Assembly: GCA_035570595.1 (NCBI GenBank)
Contig: DATMLF010000002.1
Coordinates: 1 to 21,199 of the forward strand
Length of the DNA: 21,199 nucleotides
Direction of reading: 5' to 3'
Origin: AP-15 sp035570595
GTDB lineage: Bacteria; Pseudomonadota; Alphaproteobacteria; ATCC43930; CGMCC-115725
Below are positions 15,124 through 21,199 of this stretch, piece after piece. A program made the translations under genes and the position numbers. The notes under the pieces are model-generated. The model was not told where the DNA came from and ran no database searches. It was given only the letters and a program-made list of their open reading frames with translations. Position 1 is the first letter of the stretch; each line of letters starts with the position of its first letter.

Positions 15124-15810
15124 ATGGCGCTGATCGAGGCGGAGCCCTACCCGTTTGATCTCGAGCCGCCGCGAGCGGCGCTCGTCATCATCGACATGCA
15201 GCGCGACTTTCTCGAACCGGGCGGGTTTGGCGCGGCGCTTGGCAACGACGTGTCGCTGCTGCGCCGGACGATCGCGCCGTCGCGGCAGCTGCTCGACAAG
15301 GCCCGCGCCGCCGGGCTGACGGTGGTCCACACGCGCGAAGGCCACCGCGCCGACCTCGCCGATCTGCCGCCGGCGAAAAAAGCGCGCGGGCGGCTCTCCG
15401 CCGGGATCGGCGACCCCGGGCCGATGGGCCGCATCCTGGTGCGCGGCGAAGACGGGCACGACATCATCCCCGAGCTCTACCCGCGGCCCGGCGAGCCGAT
15501 CGTCGACAAGCCCGGCAAGGGCGCCTTTCACGCCACCGACCTCGACGCGATGCTGAGAAACCGCGGCATCGCCCAACTGATCGTGTGCGGGGTCACGACC
15601 GAGGTGTGCGTCCACACGACCGTGCGCGAAGCCAACGACCGCGGCTACGACTGCGTGGTCGTGGCCGACTGCGTCGGCTCTTATTTTCCCGAGTTCCATG
15701 AAATCGGTTTGAAGATGATCGCGGCGCAAGGCGGCATTTTTGGCTGGGTCGCCTCGAGCGAGGCGGTTGTCGCTGCACTGGCGCCGGACGCGCCGGGAGG
15801 CTGGCGATGA
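15124..15810 (+). CDS. Biuret amidohydrolase (BiuH)-like cysteine hydrolase, isochorismatase superfamily
   Basis: 228 residues. The fold and triad are those of the isochorismatase-like hydrolases: D24 in IIDMQRDF, K129 in DKPGKGAF, and nucleophile C162 in GVTTEVCVHTT. Beyond the triad, several stretches match what I recall of the Rhizobium biuret hydrolase and its close relatives: HTREGHRADLADLP at 69-82, IGDPGP at 95-100, HDIIPELYP at 112-120, REANDRGYDC at 168-177 and QGGIFG at 202-207, whose Gln corresponds to a pocket residue in BiuH. BiuH turns biuret into allophanate and ammonia. GGGGTGAG precedes the ATG. The stop overlaps the start of a permease gene, implying the permease imports the substrate. 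Triuret hydrolases and other amidases share this family, so the substrate is likely a ureide but not proven. Confidence 0.85.
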   Translation: MALIEAEPYPFDLEPPRAALVIIDMQRDFLEPGGFGAALGNDVSLLRRTIAPSRQLLDKARAAGLTVVHTREGHRADLADLPPAKKARGRLSAGIGDPGPMGRILVRGEDGHDIIPELYPRPGEPIVDKPGKGAFHATDLDAMLRNRGIAQLIVCGVTTEVCVHTTVREANDRGYDCVVVADCVGSYFPEFHEIGLKMIAAQGGIFGWVASSEAVVAALAPDAPGGWR

Positions 15811-17408
15811 GCGCGGCGATCGGTGAGCCGACGACGAGCGCCGCGATGTCCGAGGCGCCGCGCTGGTGGGTGCCGGGCGACTGGAACGGCTTTTTCGGCC
15901 TATTCACCAATGTCGTCTTGAACGTGATCGTGCTGACCGGGCTGTGCCTGCACGTCGTCAACCTGCCGGCCGACATCGTTTACGGGCGCATCCTGCCGGC
16001 GCTCGGCATCGCCCTGCCGCTCGGCAACCTCTATTACGCGTGGCTCGCCTGGAGCCTCGCCAAAAGCGAGGGGCGCAGCGACGTCACCGCGATGCCCTAT
16101 GGGCCGTCGGTGCCCCATATGTTCATCGTCGTCTTCCTGATCATGCTGCCGACCTACCTGAAGACGCATGACCCGTTGCTGGCGTGGCGCGCGGGCCTCG
16201 CGTGGTGCATCGTCATCGGCGCCATCGTCCTGCTCGGCGCCTTTGTCGGGCCGACGGTGCGCAAGCACACGCCGCGGGCGGCGATGCTCGGCACGCTCGC
16301 CGGCATCTCGATCGCGTTTATCTCGATGCGCCCGGCTTTTCTCGGCTGGGAAGAGCCGTGGCTCTTTCTGTTGTCGCTGGTGATCGTCCTGATCAGCTGG
16401 ATGGCGGGCGTGCGGCTGCCGTTCGGCTTGCCGGGCGGGCTCGCGGCGGTGGTGGTCGGCACCACGCTCGCCTGGCTTGCGCGCCTCGTTCACCTCGACA
16501 ATTTGATGCAACCGACCGAGGTCGTTGCCGCGATCGGGCAGTTCGGGCTGCACCTGCCCTACCCCTCCAGCGATTTCGCGAAGGCGATCGGCGACATCGG
16601 GCCGCTGCTGGTCACCGCGGTGCCGCTCGGCATCTACAATTTCACCGAAGGGATGAACAACGTCGAGAGCGCGGCCGCCGCCGGCGACGAGTACAGCCTG
16701 CGCAAGATCCTGCTGGCGGACGGCACCGGGGCCATTGTCGGGGCATTGCTCGGCAGCCCCTTTCCGCCGGCGGTCTACATCGGTCATCCGGGATGGAAAG
16801 CGGTCGGCGGGCGGATCGGCTATTCGCTCGCGACCGGGGTCGTGATCGGGATCGTCTGCTTTCTCGGGCTGACCGCGCTGCTGCTGGCGGTGATCCCATT
16901 GGTCACGATCCTGCCGATCCTGCTCTATATCGGCCTCGTCATCGGCGCGCAGGCGTTTCAGACGACCCCCGCTCGCCACGCGCCGGCGATCGTCTTGGCG
17001 ATGCTGCCGAACATTGCCGCGTGGGCGCAGACCCAGATCGACGGGGCGCTCGGCGCCGCCGCGTCCTCTGCGGACAAGATCGGCCTCGCCAAGCTCGGCG
17101 CGGTCGGCGTCGTCTACCACGGCATGGCATTGCTCGGCGGCGGCGCGGTGCTCGCCGGCTTGATCCTCGGTGCGGTCGCGGTGTTCATCATCGACCGGCA
17201 GTTCGAGCGCGCCGCGCTGTTCGCCGGCGCCGGGGCGGTGCTGTCGTATTTCGGCTTCATCCACGGCACGTCGCTCGGCATCGGCAGCTCGACGCCGGTC
17301 GCGGTCGGCTACCTGATCATCGCCGCGGTGTGCCTGGCGGTCGGACGGCAGCACCTGCCGCAAACGCTCGCCGCACCCGAGCACGCGGCAGCCGCAGGCG
17401 AAGACTGA
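15807..17408 (+). CDS. NCS2/AzgA-like multi-pass permease, coupled to the BiuH-like hydrolase
   Basis: 533 residues with about a dozen hydrophobic segments, for example 29-51, 62-84, 104-117, 131-150, 184-201, 208-225, 265-278, 303-318, 341-379, 437-462 and 470-486. The stretch NFTEGMNNVESAAAAGD (278-293), then LRKILLADGTGAIVGALLGS (298-317) and GGRIGYSLATGVV (334-346) match the layout of transmembrane segments 8-10 in nucleobase:cation symporters of the AzgA/NCS2 group, though the exact substrate residues differ from known purine or uracil carriers. It starts inside the stop of the hydrolase gene (ATGA). The likely cargo is therefore the hydrolase substrate, a small ureide or related compound. 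SULP-family anion transporters share the fold and are an alternative. Confidence 0.8.
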   Translation: MSAAIGEPTTSAAMSEAPRWWVPGDWNGFFGLFTNVVLNVIVLTGLCLHVVNLPADIVYGRILPALGIALPLGNLYYAWLAWSLAKSEGRSDVTAMPYGPSVPHMFIVVFLIMLPTYLKTHDPLLAWRAGLAWCIVIGAIVLLGAFVGPTVRKHTPRAAMLGTLAGISIAFISMRPAFLGWEEPWLFLLSLVIVLISWMAGVRLPFGLPGGLAAVVVGTTLAWLARLVHLDNLMQPTEVVAAIGQFGLHLPYPSSDFAKAIGDIGPLLVTAVPLGIYNFTEGMNNVESAAAAGDEYSLRKILLADGTGAIVGALLGSPFPPAVYIGHPGWKAVGGRIGYSLATGVVIGIVCFLGLTALLLAVIPLVTILPILLYIGLVIGAQAFQTTPARHAPAIVLAMLPNIAAWAQTQIDGALGAAASSADKIGLAKLGAVGVVYHGMALLGGGAVLAGLILGAVAVFIIDRQFERAALFAGAGAVLSYFGFIHGTSLGIGSSTPVAVGYLIIAAVCLAVGRQHLPQTLAAPEHAAAAGED

Positions 17409-17443
17409 CCAGCCGCCGCCGAGCGCTTCCGCGGGCCGAGACG

Positions 17444-17488
17444 CCCGGCCCAGAATTCCCCGGCCCAGAACTCCCCGGCTCAGAACTC
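17444..17488. repeat. Three tandem copies of a 15-base unit reaching into the GST 3' end
   Basis: CCCGGCCCAGAATTC (17444-17458), CCCGGCCCAGAACTC (17459-17473) and CCCGGCTCAGAACTC (17474-17488) are in perfect register, each differing from the next by one base. The third copy contains the GST stop codon and last codons. It looks like a slippage duplication in the short space between the convergent permease and GST genes; no coding role is seen for the first two copies. Confidence 0.8.
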
Positions 17489-18133
17489 CATGTCGAGCTC
17501 TTCGAGCTCGTCGGGCTCGGTCAGCGCCGCCTCGCGCCAGGCGATCATGTGGGGCAACGCCATGATGCGGTCGCAGTAGCCGGCGCAGTCGCGGTCGAGC
17601 CGGACATCGTAAGTCGTAAAGCGGGTCGCGACCGGCGCGTACATCGCGTCGGCCATCGTCAGCTTGCCAAACAGATAGGGGCCATGATGCTCGGCAAAGC
17701 ACTCCCGCCAGATCGCCGTGATCCGGTCGATGTCGGCCTGCGCCCCAGACCACACCTTAAAGCCCGGATGGCGCGCCTTCAGGTTCATCGGCAACGCCGA
17801 GCGCAGATTGGCGAAGCCCGAATGCATCTCGCCGCAGATCGAGCGACAGCGGGCGCGGACCGCGTGCTCCTTGGGCAGCAACCCGGCTTTGGGCCTGATC
17901 TCGTTCAGATATTCGGCGATCGCCAGGGTGTCCCAGATGCGCATGCCGCGATGCGTCAGGCACGGCACCAGGATCGACGGCGACAGCAGCAAAAGCTCGG
18001 CGCGGTTTGCCGGATCCTCGACCGGCACGACCTCCTCCTCGAAGTCCAAGCCGGCCATCTTGCACAGCAGCCAGCCGCGCAGCGACCAGGAGGAATAATT
18101 CTTGCTGCTGATCGTCAGGATGGCCTCGGCCAT
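17480..18133 (-). CDS. Glutathione S-transferase family protein
   Basis: 217 residues from ATG 18133, chosen over an upstream in-frame ATG because AAGGA precedes it and the thioredoxin-like fold begins at once (ILTISSKNYSSWSLRGW, 5-21). S14 or a neighbouring Ser in NYSSWS is the likely glutathione-activating residue. The cis-proline is P57 in LVPCL, and WDTLAIAEYL (67-76) is the usual end of the N-terminal domain, where D68 and T69 would bind the glutathione glutamate. The C-terminal helical domain has KLTMADAMYAPVATRF (157-172), the N-capping box of GSTs. It conjugates or isomerises electrophiles in the cytoplasm; the substrate is unknown. It is divergent from the PHB depolymerase gene, with 134 bases between them. 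Confidence 0.93.
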   Translation of the reverse strand: MAEAILTISSKNYSSWSLRGWLLCKMAGLDFEEEVVPVEDPANRAELLLLSPSILVPCLTHRGMRIWDTLAIAEYLNEIRPKAGLLPKEHAVRARCRSICGEMHSGFANLRSALPMNLKARHPGFKVWSGAQADIDRITAIWRECFAEHHGPYLFGKLTMADAMYAPVATRFTTYDVRLDRDCAGYCDRIMALPHMIAWREAALTEPDELEELDMEF

Positions 18134-18267
18134 GACCGTGGTCCTTTCATCGCAGACGGACGAGGTGAGGTTCGATTGTCCCACAACCCCGATTTCGCTC
18201 GCAAACGATCTCGCAAGCGGCGCGCCAATCAACGACCGTGCGACGTGGCGAGGGCGGGCGACGCGCG

Positions 18268-19485
18268 ATGATTTACCAGAACTTTCAGACCTATGCCGAT
18301 AGCGTGGCGCCGCTGCGCGGGCTCGCCAACCTCGCCGCCGCGGCGCTCGCCAATCCGGTGCCGGGCACCTCGCGCAACACCGTGCAGCGCGCGATCGCAG
18401 CGATCTGCGAGATGATCGCCCGCGCCGGCCTCAGCCATCGCCGGCCCGCCTTTGGCATCGACGAGGTCGTGGTCGCGAACCGGCCGGTCGCGGTGCACGA
18501 GGTCAAGACCCACAGCACGCCCTTTGGAACCCTGCTGCATTTTGCAACGGACATCGCGACGGCACGGCCGCGGGTTTTGCTGGTGGCGCCGATGTCCGGC
18601 CATTTCGCGACCTTGCTGCGCGGCACCGCGCGTACGCTGCTCGCCGAGCACGACGTCTACATCACCGACTGGCACAACGCGCGCGACGTCGGGCTGCGTC
18701 ACGGAAGGTTCGATTTCGACGACTTCATCGACCATGTGATCACGTTTCTCGAGGTCATGGGCCCGGGCGCGCACGTTGTCGCGGTGTGCCAGCCCTGTGT
18801 CGCGGTGCTGGCCGCGGTGGCGATCATGGCCGAGGACGACCACCCGGCGACCCCGCGCAGCATGACCTTGATGGCCGGTCCGATCGACACCCGCATCAAC
18901 CCGACCGAGGTCAACCACCTCGCGACCAGCCGCCCGATCGGCTGGTTCGAGCGCACCCTGATCGATGTCGTCCCGCCGCGCTACAACGGGGCCTGGCGCC
19001 GCGTCTACCCCGGCTTTACGCAACTCGCGGCGTTCATGAGCATGAACCCCGACCGCCACGTCAAGGCGCAGCTCGACCTGTTTTGCCACCTCGCCAACGG
19101 CGAGGGGGAGAAGGCGGCGGCAATCCGCAAATTCTACGACGAATACTTGGCGGTCATGGATCTGCCGGCCGAATTCTATCTGCAGACCGTCAAGCGCGTG
19201 TTTCAGGAGCACGCCTTGCCACTGGGGCAGCTGAAATGGCGTGGCGGGCGGGTCGACCCGCGCGCGATCCGGCGCACCGCGTTGTTCACGGTCGAGGGCG
19301 AGCGCGACGACATCTGCGCCGTCGGCCAGACCATGGCTGCCCAGGAATTATGCAGCGGGCTGCGGCCCTATATGAAACGGCATCACATACAGACCGGGGT
19401 TGGCCATTACGGCGTCTTTAACGGCCAGCGCTGGAACCGCTTTATCTACCCGATGCTGCGCAACGTCGTATATTCGAGCGACTGA
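18268..19485 (+). CDS. phaZ: Intracellular poly(3-hydroxybutyrate) depolymerase
   Basis: 405 residues from ATG 18268; a GTG 30 bases upstream is possible but would add only a basic stretch, and family members begin close to MIYQ. It breaks down stored PHB granules in the cytoplasm. Family features are MSGHFATLLRGT at 109-120, YITDWHNARDV at 131-141, the nucleophile box VAVCQPCVAVLAA at 171-183 with C174 as the probable catalytic cysteine in place of serine, and the rest of the triad as D347 in EGERDDICA and H380 in GVGHYGVFNG. There is no signal peptide, which fits the intracellular class. The ribosome binding site is GC-rich and poorly spaced. It converges with the cupin gene with only 28 bases between. 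Confidence 0.94.
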   Translation: MIYQNFQTYADSVAPLRGLANLAAAALANPVPGTSRNTVQRAIAAICEMIARAGLSHRRPAFGIDEVVVANRPVAVHEVKTHSTPFGTLLHFATDIATARPRVLLVAPMSGHFATLLRGTARTLLAEHDVYITDWHNARDVGLRHGRFDFDDFIDHVITFLEVMGPGAHVVAVCQPCVAVLAAVAIMAEDDHPATPRSMTLMAGPIDTRINPTEVNHLATSRPIGWFERTLIDVVPPRYNGAWRRVYPGFTQLAAFMSMNPDRHVKAQLDLFCHLANGEGEKAAAIRKFYDEYLAVMDLPAEFYLQTVKRVFQEHALPLGQLKWRGGRVDPRAIRRTALFTVEGERDDICAVGQTMAAQELCSGLRPYMKRHHIQTGVGHYGVFNGQRWNRFIYPMLRNVVYSSD

Positions 19486-19513
19486 ATTGACGCCGGGTCC
19501 GGCTCCGCCTGCG

Positions 19514-19930
19514 CTACCGCGTGGCGGGTGTCGCGGGCGAAGTGATCTCGGTCGTTTCGAAGTCGGCCGGCGCGATGATCTCCATAAACTCCATGTCGTC
19601 CGACCAGTCGTAGAGATTGTGGACGATGCCCGGCCGCTGGTGGACGCAGTCCCCGGCCTCGACCAACGTGTCGACCCCGTCGTAATCGAACTTGGCCCAG
19701 CCGCGGAGCATGTAGACGACATGAACGTCGGCGGTGTGAAGGTGAAACCCGGTGCCGCCCTTTGCTTCTGACGACTTTCGCGCCGCGCGAACCAGCTGAA
19801 CGCGCAATTTGCCGTGGGTCGCGTTGATGACCCCCATGTCGCGATAGGCAAAAAACGCGCGCAGCCCGTCCTCGGCGTAGCGCGCATCCGGCGAGTTGGC
19901 CTTTTGGTGCGTGAACAACGTGTCGGTCAT
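19514..19930 (-). CDS. Single-domain cupin protein
   Basis: 138 residues. The central beta-barrel carries cupin motif 1 (GFHLHTADVHVVYMLRG, 61-77) with H63 and H65 as metal ligands, and D68 or H70 near the place of the usual Glu. Motif 2 (GDCVHQRPGIVHNL, 93-106) has H104. The layout is that of a small metal-binding cupin, which may be an enzyme (dioxygenase, isomerase) or a sensor; I cannot tell which. AGGGA lies 8 bases before ATG 19930. A good promoter and a palindrome lie just upstream, so this gene appears to be regulated on its own. It is downstream of, and on the same strand as, the AtzF-like amidase, 126 bases apart. Confidence 0.88.
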   Translation of the reverse strand: MTDTLFTHQKANSPDARYAEDGLRAFFAYRDMGVINATHGKLRVQLVRAARKSSEAKGGTGFHLHTADVHVVYMLRGWAKFDYDGVDTLVEAGDCVHQRPGIVHNLYDWSDDMEFMEIIAPADFETTEITSPATPATR

Positions 19931-19974
19931 CGCGCAGGTCCCTGTGCTTGCCCCGCGACGTTAGCCGCAAATCA

Positions 19975-20018
19975 TGTTGCGACGCAACAATAATGGCTAA
20001 AACCGACTTTAACGACAA
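19975..20018 (-). promoter_or_regulatory. Promoter of the cupin gene with a 15-base palindromic operator over the start site
   Basis: On the minus strand TTGTCG (20018-20013), 17 bases, CATTAT (19995-19990) matches the sigma-70 consensus at 4 of 6 positions in each box with ideal spacing. Immediately after the -10 box comes a perfect palindrome, 7 bases either side of one base (TGTTGCG-A-CGCAACA on the plus strand, 19975-19989). The expected transcription start falls inside it, the position for a repressor to block initiation. The leader would be about 50 bases. The surrounding 126-base gap is AT-rich. Confidence 0.55.
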
Positions 20019-20056
20019 TTGGTTAGAAAAGGTGCAGCGCAGAAAATTTGGGCAGA

Positions 20057-21199
20057 TCACAGGCCATGCCGGTCGGCACCCAGCGGCAAGCCGCTCCGCG
20101 CTTGAAAGCGCGCCCCGAGCTCGACAAGCGCGCCCTCGGCAAAAGCCGGGGCCATGAGCGAGATCCCGAACGGCAATCCGTTGTCGCGGAATCCGGCCGG
20201 AAGCGCCACGGCCGCGAGGTCGAGCAGATTCGCGAAGTTCGTATAAAGCCCGAGATTGCCGTTGAGGCGCACCGGCTCGGCCGCAACCGCGCCGACCTCG
20301 TAGATCGTGCCCGTGGTCGGCAGCAGCAGGCAGTCGACCTCGGCGAGCGCGCGGTCGGCGTGGCACCGTAAGGCGGAGAGTTCGTACTGCGCGCGAAACG
20401 CGTCGAGCGCGCTGTAGCGCCGGCCACCTTCGATGACCGCGCGCGTGACCGGCAGCAGTGCCCGCCGATTTTCGTTCAGCAACCGCTCGGTAGCATGCAG
20501 CCGCTCGGCAACCCACGGGCCTTCGTAGAGCAACCGGCCGGCGTCGCGAAACGGCGCGAAACCGGTTTCCGTTCGGACACCGCCGGCCTGTTCCAGCGAC
20601 GCGGCGGCCTGTTCGAAAAGCGCCTCGGCGCCATGGTCGCCAAAAAACTCGAGTTCGCGGGCCGGCGGCGCCGCAAAGCGAAAACTGGCGCCGCAGCGTC
20701 TCGCCTCGGGCAGGGGCGCCATCCGGCTCAGCGGGTCGGCCGGGTCGAAGGCGGCGGCGACATCGAGCACCGCGGCCGCGTCCACCGCGGTCAGCGCAAA
20801 GACCGAGACGCAGTCGAGCGAGCGGCATGCCGGGACGACACCGCGCGTGCTCACCAGCCCGCGGCTGGGCTTGAGCCCGACAATGTTGTTGCAAGCCGCC
20901 GGGACGCGGCCCGAGCCCGCGGTGTCCGTGCCGAGCGCGAAGGCGACCAGGCCCGCCGCCACCGCGACCGCCGAGCCGGAGCTCGACCCGCCGGGGATGA
21001 ACCGGGCGTCGAACGGGTTCCTCGGCACGCCGTAGGGCGAGCGGGTGCCGACGAGCCCGGTCGCGAACTGGTCGAGATTGGTCTTGCCGACCAGCACCGC
21101 GCCCGCCGCCAACAGCCGCTCGACTACGGGGGCCGATTGCGCCGGCGTGTACGCGAACGCCGGGCAGGCCGCGGTCGTCGGCATTCCGGCGACGTCGAT
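20057..21199 (-). CDS. atzF: AtzF-like allophanate hydrolase / amidase-signature enzyme (N-terminus off right edge)
   Basis: The frame is open to the right edge, where it reads IDVAGMPTTAACPAFAY, the region just after the KDN lysine motif of allophanate hydrolases; the true start and the catalytic lysine lie outside. 380 residues are visible. GTRSPYG, FIPGGSSSGSAVAVAAG (cis-serine region) and GTDTAGSGRVPA (nucleophile serine, visible residue 96) complete the Ser-Ser-Lys amidase machinery, and NNIVGLKPSRG and VPACRSLDCVSVFAL are typical of AtzF/DUR1 allophanate hydrolases. Allophanate is split to ammonia and CO2 in urea, biuret and cyanurate use. The protein stops right after the amidase domain, at GARFQARSGLPLGADRHGL, and the following 126 bases do not encode the usual C-terminal domain. 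It may therefore be a single-domain allophanate hydrolase or a related amidase. Confidence 0.85.
   Translation of the reverse strand: MDVAGMPTTAACPAFAYTPAQSAPVVERLLAAGAVLVGKTNLDQFATGLVGTRSPYGVPRNPFDARFIPGGSSSGSAVAVAAGLVAFALGTDTAGSGRVPAACNNIVGLKPSRGLVSTRGVVPACRSLDCVSVFALTAVDAAAVLDVAAAFDPADPLSRMAPLPEARRCGASFRFAAPPARELEFFGDHGAEALFEQAAASLEQAGGVRTETGFAPFRDAGRLLYEGPWVAERLHATERLLNENRRALLPVTRAVIEGGRRYSALDAFRAQYELSALRCHADRALAEVDCLLLPTTGTIYEVGAVAAEPVRLNGNLGLYTNFANLLDLAAVALPAGFRDNGLPFGISLMAPAFAEGALVELGARFQARSGLPLGADRHGL

Noticed and set aside
18134..18267. Weak promoter-like boxes and a repeated CTCGCAA between the GST and phaZ genes
   Set aside because: Matches are 4 of 6 at best with 18-base spacing, and such short repeats are common in this base composition.
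16184..18271. Plus-strand frame of 695 codons spanning the permease end and the GST gene
   Set aside because: Arg-rich translation in another frame of the permease; it crosses two well-supported genes and the 15-base repeat.
1..21199. Search by eye for tRNA, rRNA, CRISPR repeats, transposase genes, phage or toxin-antitoxin genes
   Set aside because: No sequence with the needed structure, repeats or motifs was found.

Overview
The window is about 21.2 kb of high-GC DNA, densely coding on both strands, with strong GC bias at third codon positions. It looks chromosomal and most like an alphaproteobacterium. The evidence is an alphaproteobacterial-type ribosomal protein L28, a TamA-TamB outer-membrane assembly pair, an intracellular polyhydroxybutyrate depolymerase with a cysteine nucleophile, and several CoA-based catabolic enzymes. 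The order is not certain from sequence alone. I see no tRNA, rRNA, CRISPR array, insertion sequence or phage gene.

Layout: (1) 1-4761, minus strand: a DmdB-like acyl-CoA synthetase, then an HdrB/GlpC-like Fe-S protein, then a histidine-rich protein of unrecognised family that runs off the left edge. (2) 4955-11367, plus strand: rpmB, tamA, tamB, closely spaced; tamA and tamB overlap by one base. (3) 11398-12417, minus: a luciferase-like flavin monooxygenase. (4) 12749-13054, plus: a small one-helix membrane protein with its own AT-rich promoter region. It converges on a minus-strand pair, a family III CoA-transferase and a small lipoprotein, whose stop and start overlap. (5) 15124-17408, plus: a two-gene operon of a biuret-hydrolase-like cysteine hydrolase and an AzgA/NCS2-like permease, overlapping by 4 bases. 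(6) 17480-19485: a glutathione S-transferase (minus) divergent from a PHB depolymerase (plus). (7) 19514-21199, minus: a cupin gene with a clear promoter and a 15-base palindrome over its likely transcription start, then an allophanate-hydrolase-type amidase cut by the right edge.

How the genes fit together: TamA/TamB form the outer-membrane insertion system. The BiuH-like hydrolase, its coupled permease and the AtzF-like amidase suggest a nitrogen-scavenging route: uptake of biuret or a related ureide, hydrolysis to allophanate, then to ammonia and CO2. The hydrolase and amidase are not in one operon, so this is inference. The acyl-CoA synthetase, CoA-transferase, GST and flavin monooxygenase suit a metabolically versatile soil or water bacterium. 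The least explained items are the histidine-rich protein at the left edge, the Fe-S protein with a Cys-to-Ser change in its second cluster motif, and the CoA-transferase/lipoprotein pair. No clearly new multi-gene system is evident.
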